Origin: Synergistaceae bacterium
GTDB lineage: Bacteria > Synergistota > Synergistia > Synergistales > Aminobacteriaceae
DNA: 41,357 nucleotides
Reading direction: 5' to 3'
NCBI GenBank assembly: GCA_031277095.1
Contig: JAISLU010000042.1
Coordinates: 1 to 41,357 of the forward strand
The stretch's first letter is position 1. Each line of letters opens with the position of its first letter. Below the pieces are notes generated by a model. That model was not told the origin of the DNA and made no database searches. It saw only the letters and a program-made list of their open reading frames with translations. The position numbers and the translations under genes are program-made. Positions 31,469-39,614 of the stretch are shown one piece after another.

Positions 31469-33601
31469 TTATTCCACCATTCCCACCGTTTTAATTTGAA
31501 TTCCGTGAGCGATTTCATTATAAGAAATCACGAAAATATTGGCTATAGAGCCCTCGATCAAGCGCCGCACCACCAGACGCACATTGGGATGCACCAAAAG
31601 CACGGGAACCATGTTTTTGATGACCATGTCGTCGGCTGCGCGGGATATGGCGGCTATCATTTTTTGCACTTCTCGCGGGTCCAAGTTCAACTGCCATCCC
31701 TTGGCCAGATCTCCGTCCATGGCCGCCATGATCTTCTGCTCCCAGTTGGGCGAAAGGGTCGCCACGGTGATGACTCCGTCGGAACCTTGGATTTTCAAAG
31801 AGATCAGTCTCGCTAAAGACTCCCTGGCGCGCTCCGTCAGAAAGTCCACGCTCCGGGAGAACTTGCCGTAATCCGCCAGAGCTTCGAATATGGTCACCAG
31901 GTCCCGGATCGGCACCTGCTCCCGCACGAGATTCTGCAAAACCTTTTGTATCTCCCCCAGGGACAGGGAGTTCAGCAGCTCTTCCACGACGGCCGGAGCG
32001 TTTTCCTTCACCATGTCCGTGAGTTTTTGGACCTCTTGGCGGGTCAGAAGCTCCGCTCCGTTTTTCTTGATCACCTCCGACAGGTGAGTTGCCAAAACCG
32101 AGGGGGCGTCTACCACGGTGTACCCCATGGCCTCGGCCTTGTCTCTGAGGTCGGGAGAAATCCACAGGGCGGAGAGGCCGAACGCCGGCTCCGTCGTCGG
32201 AATGCCCACCAACTCCTCCTCCACCGCGCCGGTATTCATCGCCAGATAATGATCGGGCAGAAGTTCTCCCCGTCCCGCCTCCGCGCCCTTGACCCGGAGT
32301 ACGTACTCCGTGGGTTTGATCTGGATATTGTCGCGAATGCGGATAGGGGGGACGATCAGCCCCAGTTCGATCGCCATCTGCTTGCGGATGGTCCCGATAC
32401 GCTCCAGCATGTCTCCTCCCTGGGCGGGGTCCACGAGGGGAATGATGGCGTACCCGATTTCCGCCTCCATGGGTTCCACGGCGAGAAGCCGCATGACCTC
32501 CTCGGGGGATGCCGGAGAGGGCGCGGCGTCCGCCCCTCGGGTGCCCGCGGGAGCGGGAGGCCCGCCTGGAACTCCTTTTGCCGTGGTCTGCCTCTTTTCG
32601 GCCGTTTCGATCTCCTGAACCGCGCCCTCGCGAACGACCATATAGCCTAAAGATCCCAGCATCGCCCCCAAAATCATGAAGGGGATGGTGGGAAGCCCAG
32701 GGATGAGGGCGAGAGCGAACAAAAGCCCCGAGCCCATGTAAAGAGGACGGGGATATTTGGTGAACGCCGTTACGATGTCCTGCCCCAAGTCGGAGGTGGC
32801 GGCCGCTCGGGAAACGATGACCCCCGTCGCCGTGGAAAAAAGCAGCGCCGGAATCTGGGACACCAGTCCGTCCCCCACGGTCAGGAGGCTGTAAAGCGCG
32901 GCCGCCTTGCCCAGCGGCATCCCGCGCTGCAAGACACCGATGCACAATCCCCCCACAATGTTGATGAAGGTGATGAGAAGTCCGGCCAAGGCGTCGCCTT
33001 TGACGAATTTGGACGCTCCGTCCATGGCACCGTAGAAGTCCGCCTCCCGCTGGATGTCTCTGCGACGCTCCTTGGCCTCGTTCTCGTCGATGAGGCCGGA
33101 GTTCAGGTCGGCGTCGATCGCCATCTGTTTGCCGGGCATGGCATCCAGGGTGAAGCGCGCGGCTACCTCGGCGACGCGCTCCGCGCCTTTCGTGATGACG
33201 ACGAGTTGGATGACGACCAAAATCAGGAATATAACGGCCCCTACCACGTAGTTTCCCCCCACCACGAAGGTACCGAAAGCCGTGATGATGCTTCCCGCGT
33301 TGCCCTGCAGGAGGATTTGGCGCGTGGTGGAAACGTTCAAAGCGATGCGGAAGAGGGTGACGATGAGGAGCAGAGTGGGAAAAACCGAAAGATCGAGGGC
33401 GCGTTTCACGTAAAAAGTCACCAGAAGGACGACCACGCCCAGCGTGATATTGCAGGCCAGCAGGATATCTATAAGCCACGTCGGCAAAGGGATGACCATC
33501 ATAACGATCACAAGAACCATCAAGAACGCCACGCCGATATCCGAGTAGTAGAGTATTTTTTTCAGCACGGACATTTCCGAAGCCGCTGCAATAGACGCCA
33601 A
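31469..33601 (-). CDS. flhA: Flagellar export gate protein FlhA
   Basis: 710 aa. Eight hydrophobic segments fall in the first 330 residues, with the FHIPEP-family signature around LFRIALNVSTTRQILL. The cytoplasmic loop DADLNSGLIDENEAKERRRD, with conserved acidic/Arg residues, lies between membrane segments. The second half is the soluble FlhAC domain that docks chaperone-cargo complexes. A Pro/Ala/Gly linker (about 345-370) joins the halves. The start is TTG 33601, with GGAGGGG about 5 nt before it; no ATG fits. It is the first gene of the visible motility block and is divergent from the helicase gene. Confidence 0.96.
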   Translation of the reverse strand: MASIAAASEMSVLKKILYYSDIGVAFLMVLVIVMMVIPLPTWLIDILLACNITLGVVVLLVTFYVKRALDLSVFPTLLLIVTLFRIALNVSTTRQILLQGNAGSIITAFGTFVVGGNYVVGAVIFLILVVIQLVVITKGAERVAEVAARFTLDAMPGKQMAIDADLNSGLIDENEAKERRRDIQREADFYGAMDGASKFVKGDALAGLLITFINIVGGLCIGVLQRGMPLGKAAALYSLLTVGDGLVSQIPALLFSTATGVIVSRAAATSDLGQDIVTAFTKYPRPLYMGSGLLFALALIPGLPTIPFMILGAMLGSLGYMVVREGAVQEIETAEKRQTTAKGVPGGPPAPAGTRGADAAPSPASPEEVMRLLAVEPMEAEIGYAIIPLVDPAQGGDMLERIGTIRKQMAIELGLIVPPIRIRDNIQIKPTEYVLRVKGAEAGRGELLPDHYLAMNTGAVEEELVGIPTTEPAFGLSALWISPDLRDKAEAMGYTVVDAPSVLATHLSEVIKKNGAELLTRQEVQKLTDMVKENAPAVVEELLNSLSLGEIQKVLQNLVREQVPIRDLVTIFEALADYGKFSRSVDFLTERARESLARLISLKIQGSDGVITVATLSPNWEQKIMAAMDGDLAKGWQLNLDPREVQKMIAAISRAADDMVIKNMVPVLLVHPNVRLVVRRLIEGSIANIFVISYNEIAHGIQIKTVGMVE

Positions 33602-33639
33602 TTTTTCCCCTCCTTCCGAAATTTATGAGATATATCCTT

Positions 33640-33645
33640 ATTGTA
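33640..33645 (-). promoter_or_regulatory. Possible -10 box upstream of flhA
   Basis: The minus strand reads TACAAT about 39 nt before the flhA TTG start, preceded by TG. No matching -35 is evident, and no sigma-28 pattern is seen. The rest of the divergent spacer (33602-33846) shows no gene. Confidence 0.35.
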
Positions 33646-33867
33646 CACGAAAAGCAGCGAAAGCGCCGTGAAAAACAAAATAAATACGAATATCGCGCCT
33701 TTACCATCTATTTTGCAAACTCTCTCGTTTAATGCCATCGGGGAAGTTTCTTAAATTTCTGTTTTGTCGTAAACTTTTTGTTATAAACTTATCGAAGACG
33801 CAATGCAAAAGACGCAAAAATCAATATCGAATCGAGGGATCTGAAGATAGAGCTTTATCAATGGCAG

Positions 33868-35463
33868 TTGAACGCGTACTCTCGGATACAGGGGCAAAAC
33901 GCCGTATTGTCCGCGCCCACCGGCGCGGGGAAAACTGTGGTGGCCTACCTTTGGGCGAATCTTTTGGATACCGAGGGGAACGTCGCGCTGCCCAAAGCGA
34001 AACGCATCATTTTTACCGCGCCTATCAAAGCGTTGAGCAACGAACGCTACATGGACCTGAGAAGGATGGGCTTCGACGTGGGGATCGAAACCGGCGATTT
34101 CAAGCGCAACGAAAACGCGCAGATTATTTGCTGCACCCAGGAAATCTATACCATGAAATACACGGAACAGCCCGGGCAATTGTTGATCGTGGACGAGTTT
34201 CACTACATTTTCAATGACTCCGACCGTGCCCGTACTTACATCGACGGAATAAAAAACACCCATCCCCACACGTCCGTCCTCGTTATGTCCGCGACCTTCG
34301 GGGGCGTCAAGGCCGTGGGGCGTTATCTGTCCAAGGTGGCGTCGCGCCGTTTCGTGATTTACGAAAGCCGCGAGCGCATGACGCGTTTGCTTTTCGTGCC
34401 CGATACTCCCATGACCCTCAAGACGGTCCGCAACTCCCTGATTTTTTTGTTTTCGCAAAAAGGAACGTTCGATTTGGCCTTTCAAATAGCCCAGAACCGC
34501 AAAAAACTTTCCCTCGAGAGGATGCGCCGTCTGGAGGAGCTGGCCGGGATTCTGGAGGTTCCCAAAATTCAGATGCCTTTGCTTCATGGAGTGGGAATAT
34601 ATCACGGGGGGATGTTCCCCAAGGAAAAGCTGCTGGTGGAGTCGGCCTTCAGGGAGCGCCTTCTCGACGTGGTGTGCGGCACCAGCGCCTTGGCGTTGGG
34701 GGTGAACCTCCCGGCGGAGTACGCTGTGTTCGCCCAGCTGGTCCAATATCACCACGACTCACCCATCACCAAAAACGAATTTTTGCAGATGGCGGGCCGG
34801 GCCGGGCGCAAGGGGCTCTTCGATCCCGGCTTTGTGACGTGGCTTGCGGATTCTCCCTTCGAGCGCCGGGGCTTTCAGACGGGCAAGGTATTCCGGGCGC
34901 TGATGGAACAATCCTCCGAGCCCGCGAAGGTCACTCTTCGGCCGTCCTACGGCAGACTTCTGCGCAGGCAGATACTGCTGGAAGCCGAGGCCGAGTACAT
35001 CGCGCGGTACTCGCTGCCTACGGCCGACGCCTCTATAGTGGCGGGTGTTCTGTACGCGGGGCTGCGCAAAATCGACCGCGTGGTGCGCAAGCTGATGCAC
35101 GGGAACGAACGCAATCGATACCGCTCCATCCTGGCCGCTATATGGTACGATGAAATGGAGATCGAGGAAAATTTAGAGATGGCAACGCTCTTTTTTGAAG
35201 AACCGACACCCAGCGCGCTGATGGGCGCTCAGATGCTTCTGCCTTACGAGAGCAACTATCTGCAATCGCTTTTGAAAATCAAACGTTTTGCCAATCGCTT
35301 GCCCAAAGGTTATCGGTTTCGCGGGCTGGACGAACTGAACGACACCGTGGACGAAATCGACCCCACGATCTACGGCTTCGAGGAAAAGCTGGGGGAGATC
35401 GATCAAGGACGCGAAAACGGTCGCGAAAATCAAGAACCCGAAAACTTACGGACGATGCTTTGA
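33868..35463 (+). CDS. SKI2-like DEAD/DEAH-box helicase
   Basis: 531 aa from the first canonical start (TTG). Motifs: I SAPTGAGKT at 15-23, Ia TAPIKALSNERY, II DEFH at 109-112, III SATF at 141-144, and V/VI in GTSALALGVNLPAEY and QMAGRAGRKG (307-316). The DEFHY and QMAGRAGRKG forms resemble the SKI2/MTR4 branch of superfamily 2. The C-terminal 190 residues are helical with no clear accessory domain. The natural start is doubtful: KIELYQWQLNAY, a Q-motif-like segment, continues in frame upstream of the TTG but has no ATG/GTG/TTG before the preceding stop. An ATA at 33847 with GAGGGAT 8 nt upstream is the best-placed alternative. RNA or DNA substrate unknown. Confidence 0.88.
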   Translation: MNAYSRIQGQNAVLSAPTGAGKTVVAYLWANLLDTEGNVALPKAKRIIFTAPIKALSNERYMDLRRMGFDVGIETGDFKRNENAQIICCTQEIYTMKYTEQPGQLLIVDEFHYIFNDSDRARTYIDGIKNTHPHTSVLVMSATFGGVKAVGRYLSKVASRRFVIYESRERMTRLLFVPDTPMTLKTVRNSLIFLFSQKGTFDLAFQIAQNRKKLSLERMRRLEELAGILEVPKIQMPLLHGVGIYHGGMFPKEKLLVESAFRERLLDVVCGTSALALGVNLPAEYAVFAQLVQYHHDSPITKNEFLQMAGRAGRKGLFDPGFVTWLADSPFERRGFQTGKVFRALMEQSSEPAKVTLRPSYGRLLRRQILLEAEAEYIARYSLPTADASIVAGVLYAGLRKIDRVVRKLMHGNERNRYRSILAAIWYDEMEIEENLEMATLFFEEPTPSALMGAQMLLPYESNYLQSLLKIKRFANRLPKGYRFRGLDELNDTVDEIDPTIYGFEEKLGEIDQGRENGRENQEPENLRTML

Positions 35464-35620
35464 TTTGATTTGATTTGCTTTGATTTGATTTTGGTATGCT
35501 TTGATATGGTACTATTGACCCTTGAATACTCGAATGGAAGGCCAAAGGGAGGACCCCACGGAAGGTTTCGATACAGAAAGTTTTGATACGGAAAATTTGA
35601 GCGGAGGTTTTGAACGGAGG
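35464..35620. repeat. Low-complexity degenerate repeats between helicase and iadA
   Basis: First a run of TTTGAT/TTTGCT/TTTGATT units (35460-35505), then, nearer iadA, copies of a (G)TTT(T/C)GATAC(A/G)GAAA unit and related GTTTTGAACGGAGG, the last of which supplies the iadA SD. No gene is seen in this 164-bp spacer. Confidence 0.6.
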
Positions 35621-35627
35621 GTTGCGT

Positions 35628-36812
35628 ATGATTTTGCTGCTCAAAAACGGAGAAGTTTACTCCCCCGATTACGTGGGCATTGCGGACGTACTCGTTTTGA
35701 ACGGGCAAATCGCCGCGATCGAGAGGGGTATCGACATTACCTGCACGGGTTTGGAAGTGGATGTGCGTAATTTACGCGGCATGCGCCTGGTGCCGGGTTT
35801 TATCGACAACCACGTCCACATCATCGGCGGCGGCGGCGAGGCCGGTTTCCACAGCCGCACCCCCGAGGTGACACTCTCTTCCGTTACGGAGTGCGGAATC
35901 ACGACGGTCGTGGGCGTCATCGGCACGGATGGCACCACGCGCCACATGGAAACTCTTTTGGCAAAGGCCAAGGGGCTCAAAAACGAGGGCATCAGCGCCT
36001 ACATTTACACGGGCTCTTACGAGCTGCCCCTGATCTCTCTGACGGGATCCACCCGGCGGGACATCGTCCTTGTGGAGGAGGTGATCGGCACAGGGGAGGT
36101 TGCGGTGTCCGACCATCGCTCCTCGGTACCCACGGTGGAGGAGCTAACCCGCATCGCGGCGGATACCCGTCTGGGAGGAATGCTCAGCGGCAAGGCGGGA
36201 GTTTTGAATTTGCACATGGGCAACGGCAAGGAAAGTTTCAGCAGCATTTTCAAGGTCCTGAAAGACACGGAGATTCCCATACGGCATTTTTTACCCACTC
36301 ACGTGACGCGGAACAACGACCTTTTCGAGCAGTCGAAGATTTTCGCCACTCTCGGCGGCACCATCGACATGACGGCCGGCATGAACGAGGCCGAGGGCTT
36401 CGCCGGTGCCCTGCGAATAGCCGACGCGGTGAACCTTTGCCTGGAAAACGGCATCCCCGTGGATAACGTCACGATCAGCTCCGACGGCAACGGCAGCATG
36501 GCCGTCTTCGACAAGGCGGGGCGTGTGGAGCGCCTCATCGTCACGAAACTGTCGGGATTGCAGAAAGAACTGAAATCTCTGGTCGCAAGCGGGCTGGATT
36601 TGTCCATGGCCTTGAAGCCCTTTACCTCCAACCCGGCCAGGGTTTTGGGGCTTTGCGCAAAGGGCACCATCCAGGTGGGCCTGGACGCGGACATCGCCAT
36701 CCTCGACGGCGACATGAACATAGACACTGTCATTGCTCGGGGGAAAGTGATGGTGGAGTCCGGAAGGGCGGTCGTCAAAGGAACGTTTGAAGATCAAGGA
36801 ACGAACTACTGA
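35628..36812 (+). CDS. iadA: Beta-aspartyl (isoaspartyl) dipeptidase
   Basis: Hydrolyses beta-L-aspartyl dipeptides from damaged or recycled protein; amidohydrolase superfamily, binuclear zinc. At 394 aa it aligns closely with E. coli IadA: PGFIDNHVHIIGGGGEAG (metal His62, His64), NLHMGNGK (His196), LPTHVTRN (His225) and SSDGNGS (catalytic Asp286). The residue that bridges the metals is a carboxylated Lys162 in E. coli (VIGVKCAISDHRS). Here the matching segment is VIGTGEVAVSDHRS, with Glu157. I chose ATG 35628 because GGAGGG lies 7 nt before it; a TTG six codons earlier overlaps that SD. It stands alone, convergent with the orphan cheC. Confidence 0.93.
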   Translation: MILLLKNGEVYSPDYVGIADVLVLNGQIAAIERGIDITCTGLEVDVRNLRGMRLVPGFIDNHVHIIGGGGEAGFHSRTPEVTLSSVTECGITTVVGVIGTDGTTRHMETLLAKAKGLKNEGISAYIYTGSYELPLISLTGSTRRDIVLVEEVIGTGEVAVSDHRSSVPTVEELTRIAADTRLGGMLSGKAGVLNLHMGNGKESFSSIFKVLKDTEIPIRHFLPTHVTRNNDLFEQSKIFATLGGTIDMTAGMNEAEGFAGALRIADAVNLCLENGIPVDNVTISSDGNGSMAVFDKAGRVERLIVTKLSGLQKELKSLVASGLDLSMALKPFTSNPARVLGLCAKGTIQVGLDADIAILDGDMNIDTVIARGKVMVESGRAVVKGTFEDQGTNY

Positions 36813-36835
36813 TTTGAGATTTGCTGGATACACGC

Positions 36836-37489
36836 CTATGCGTCGCCGATCACGCCCAGTTTTTTCAGGAGCATTTCCAAAACTTGAGGTTCGCTCATCA
36901 GCAAAATGCTGGCGTCGATGGAGCGCGACCGGGTTTGATCGGAGGACAGGATATCGAGATTCGATTTCGTCACCAGCGCGATGTCCCCATACTGCCCAAA
37001 CATTGCGGCCACCACGCTCAAAATGGAAGCGAGCATGTCATGGTTCACCGCCGGCGTCGTAATTCCGTTGGTCAGCCCCAACAGCTCGTTCACCGCGTTC
37101 AAAAAAGACCCCAGCAGGATATTGCCTATTTCCCCCAGGGCGCTGTCCACCATCTCCAGTGCCATAGAGGAGAAGTCCATTTGCATCCCGAATTGTTTCG
37201 CCACAAGCAGGCCCACGAGCTCGGCCACGGCGTCTTCTTTGAGCAAGAGCATGAAGTTGAACGGCGTGGCGCTGTCGGAAGCGGCGAACACGGCGGCGCA
37301 GATGGCGTCAGGGTCGCCGTAGTAGCTGTCCAGATTGTATACCGAAACGAGTTCCGCCTTAGGGATATCGATACTGACAGGATAGCCTATCATTTCGGAT
37401 AATGCGGCCGCCGCGTGTCCCGCTCCGATATTGCCGATCTCCCGAATGGCGTCGAGCTGCACCTGGCCCAACGAGTTCAAATCCAACAT
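36836..37489 (-). CDS. Second CheC-type CheY-P phosphatase
   Basis: 217 aa. It has both CheC active-site helices: LDAIREIGNIGAGHAAAALS (Glu17, Asn20) and DSALGEIGNILLGSFLNAV (Glu120, Asn123). It is clearly paralogous to the cheC at 24518-25156, with the same length and the shared SVYxLxxYYGDPDA segment. ATG 37489 has GGAGGGG about 6 nt upstream. It is about 3.9 kb away from the motility block on the same strand, with no chemotaxis gene beside it, so it may serve a different CheY or another receiver protein. Confidence 0.92.
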   Translation of the reverse strand: MLDLNSLGQVQLDAIREIGNIGAGHAAAALSEMIGYPVSIDIPKAELVSVYNLDSYYGDPDAICAAVFAASDSATPFNFMLLLKEDAVAELVGLLVAKQFGMQMDFSSMALEMVDSALGEIGNILLGSFLNAVNELLGLTNGITTPAVNHDMLASILSVVAAMFGQYGDIALVTKSNLDILSSDQTRSRSIDASILLMSEPQVLEMLLKKLGVIGDA

Positions 37490-37643
37490 CGTTACCCCTC
37501 CTTCCCTCAACTATATCAGGAAATTTGTCGTGTGCATAGGTTGTCGTTTCGGGTTGTCACTTCTGGCATTTTCCCTTGTTGTGCTATTCCGGTTTTTTCA
37601 CGACCCAATGGCCGCCTTTTGCGGCACCGGCCCAACCAATCCG

Positions 37644-38441
37644 CTATTCGTCGCTCGCTTGGCCGGAAAGCTGCTCATTCTGTTGCTTCGCCTGAATTTC
37701 GATGATTGCCAGCAGCGAAGAAAGCGTGAATTCGATGAACGCGCCCGAATCGTTCGCTTTCCTCGCGCCTCCTATGGCCTGATAGTATCCCTCCCTGTTC
37801 TCGTACAAGACCGATTCCATCGGTATCCACGCGAATATCTCCTTCCACGCGGCGAGCAAGAGCGTTTGCCACAGCCGCCCCATGCGCCCGTTGCCGTCCG
37901 CGAAGGGGTGGATAGTTTCAATCTCATAATGCAGAATCGCGCTTTTCAGCATGGGGTGCAGCTCTGATTTTTTTGCCCATCCGAGCAGTTCTTCGATAAG
38001 CTGTGGGACAAACTGTGGGCGTGCTCCTATATGAATCACCCTTTCACCGTCGAATACGCCTACGTCGCCACTTCTGAACTCGCCCGATTCTTTGACGAGG
38101 CCGTCTGTTATCAGCTTGTGCGCTTTGAGGAAGTCTTTGACTGCGTAGGGGTCGAACGTCATTATCTTATCGTAGGCTTCGTAGGCGTTCTTGACCTCCT
38201 TGATTTCCGCCTGCTTCCCGGCGACAATCTTTCCCTCGATGACAGCGGTGACTTCGTCCAGCGAAAGCGTGTTGCCCTCGATAGCCAGGGATGAGTGGAT
38301 AGTGCGTACTCGATTCTTTCTGTGCAGCTTTATGTCGCGCTTGAACCCCGTCCCGAATTCAAGCCTCATGACGGTTTCAACGATTTTCGCCAAGCAGTCG
38401 GCAGCTTTCTCCGTTATGGTGTACGGTGGTTTATTGGTCAT
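37644..38441 (-). CDS. Fic-family protein with built-in inhibitory motif
   Basis: 265 aa. The active-site loop HPFADGNGRMGR (178-189) is complete, with catalytic His178, so AMP or another nucleotide phosphate transfer is likely. The N-terminal helix carries S-x-x-x-E-G-N (Ser51, Glu55, Gly56, Asn57), the inhibitory motif of class II Fic proteins, whose Glu blocks ATP binding. The flap region lies around GDVGVFDGERVIHIG. Class II enzymes need no separate antitoxin, and none is next to the gene. GAGG lies 7 nt before ATG 38441. AT-rich sequence with TATAAT-like boxes precedes it. Confidence 0.93.
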   Translation of the reverse strand: MTNKPPYTITEKAADCLAKIVETVMRLEFGTGFKRDIKLHRKNRVRTIHSSLAIEGNTLSLDEVTAVIEGKIVAGKQAEIKEVKNAYEAYDKIMTFDPYAVKDFLKAHKLITDGLVKESGEFRSGDVGVFDGERVIHIGARPQFVPQLIEELLGWAKKSELHPMLKSAILHYEIETIHPFADGNGRMGRLWQTLLLAAWKEIFAWIPMESVLYENREGYYQAIGGARKANDSGAFIEFTLSSLLAIIEIQAKQQNEQLSGQASDE

Positions 38442-38541
38442 TGTATTGCCTCAGCTTTTCTATATTATATTTTCTATACTCATACCGTTTTCAAAAAAAA
38501 TCTCGTCGTCGCGGTCTGTATCGTATTTTTGTTTGCTCATG

Positions 38542-38552
38542 TATAATATAAT
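38542..38552 (+). promoter_or_regulatory. Overlapping TATAAT boxes before the WG-repeat gene
   Basis: TATAATATAAT contains two overlapping perfect -10 hexamers about 50 nt before the GTG at 38601. I see no convincing -35, so this is a candidate only. The spacer also holds the divergent fic promoter region. Confidence 0.4.
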
Positions 38553-38600
38553 ACAGCTATAGCAAATAGAGAGCAATATATCAGCGAGGGGGAGACAGCG

Positions 38601-39527
38601 GTGTGGCCCAGCGTCCGATTGTTTTTGCGTTTATGTTTGTGGGGTACGGTTGCGCTCGCGCCCTGGGCGTTGGGAGACGCGGCGGTGGCCCGGGAGGCGT
38701 GGGTGGTGATCGACTTTCAGTATTCTGACGCCAGAGACTTCAGCGAGGGGCTGGCCGCGGTGAAGTCGAAGGACCTTTGGGGTTACATCGAACCCACAGG
38801 CCGGCTTGCCGTGTCCTTCGATTACAAAGTCCCGGAGGTGGGGTCTTTTTCCGAGGGCTTGGCCTTCGTGGGAGACCGCTTCATCGACACCCAGGGGAAG
38901 CCCGCCTTCGAGAGCGCCTTCGAGCAGGCGTCGGCGTTTTCCGAGGGGCTGGCCGCCGTCCAAACCAACGGGCAATGGGGGTACATCGACGTCAACGGCA
39001 GATTCGTCATTCCCCCCTCCTACGAGGGGGCGGGGGATTTTTCCGGGGGCATGGCTCCGGTGAAAAAAAACGGGCTGTGGGGCTACATCGACATTCGGGG
39101 CCGTATGCTGATCAACCCTCGTTTCATTAGGGCCGGGGCCTTCAGTAAATCCGGCAAGGAACTGGCGGCGGTGGAGTTCGAAGGCAAGACCGGGTATATA
39201 GACCGCTCGGGCCGCTACTCGGTCCAGCCCGTCTACGACGAAGGAGGGAAATTCCACAACTCCCTGGCCCCCGTGCGCGAAGCCTCGCCCGAAAAAAGCT
39301 GGGGATATATCGACGCCTCGGGCAAAGAGGTCATCCCAGGAAGTTTTTTCGCCGCCGGAACGTTCAGCGACGGGCTGGCGCCGGTGGCGACGGAGGCGCG
39401 GTGGGGATTCATCGACGTCACGGGGCGGCTGACCCTCGACGCAATCTACGACGGCGCGCGTCCCTTCAGCGAAGGGCTGGCCGCTGTGGAACGCGACGGG
39501 AAATGGGGCTACATTCGAGTGAAGTGA
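38601..39527 (+). CDS. Secreted WG-repeat protein
   Basis: 308 aa. A signal peptide (1-30, ending DAAVARE) is followed by about six WG repeats of the form FSEGLAAV...WGYID..G...., filling the rest of the protein. Examples are FSEGLAAVKSKDLWGYIEPT and FSEGLAAVQTNGQWGYIDVN. WG repeats (KWG/leptospira type) are beta-rich and of uncertain function, usually on exported proteins. The GTG start at 38601 has GAGGGGGAG 6 nt before it. A long hairpin begins 3 nt after the stop codon. Confidence 0.92.
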   Translation: MWPSVRLFLRLCLWGTVALAPWALGDAAVAREAWVVIDFQYSDARDFSEGLAAVKSKDLWGYIEPTGRLAVSFDYKVPEVGSFSEGLAFVGDRFIDTQGKPAFESAFEQASAFSEGLAAVQTNGQWGYIDVNGRFVIPPSYEGAGDFSGGMAPVKKNGLWGYIDIRGRMLINPRFIRAGAFSKSGKELAAVEFEGKTGYIDRSGRYSVQPVYDEGGKFHNSLAPVREASPEKSWGYIDASGKEVIPGSFFAAGTFSDGLAPVATEARWGFIDVTGRLTLDAIYDGARPFSEGLAAVERDGKWGYIRVK

Positions 39528-39529
39528 AA

Positions 39530-39569
39530 GCCTGAATTTAAGGCTTAAATTTCTGCCTTCAATTCAGGC
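39530..39569. other. Long near-perfect hairpin at the end of the WG-repeat gene
   Basis: GCCTGAATT (39530-39538) pairs with AATTCAGGC (39561-39569), and inside it AAGGC (39540-39544) pairs with GCCTT (39555-39559). One T/C mismatch separates the two stems and the loop is 10 nt. No T-run follows on either strand. It lies between convergent genes and could stabilise or process the mRNA end. Related GGCTT/AATTT words continue to 39615. Confidence 0.6.
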
Positions 39570-39614
39570 TCGATATGAGGGCATAAATATCAAGGCTTTA
39601 ATGTAGTTAGAGCT

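Noticed and set aside
31518-33707. A 729-codon frame on the same strand as flhA but shifted
   Set aside because: It is Arg/Gly/His-rich with no membrane segments, while the flhA frame gives a normal FlhA. A shifted-frame shadow.
33732-34217. A plus-strand frame starting with ATG before the helicase
   Set aside because: It runs in a different frame through the helicase motif I region and is Arg-rich. The helicase frame has all superfamily 2 motifs. A frameshift joining the two is not supported by protein similarity.
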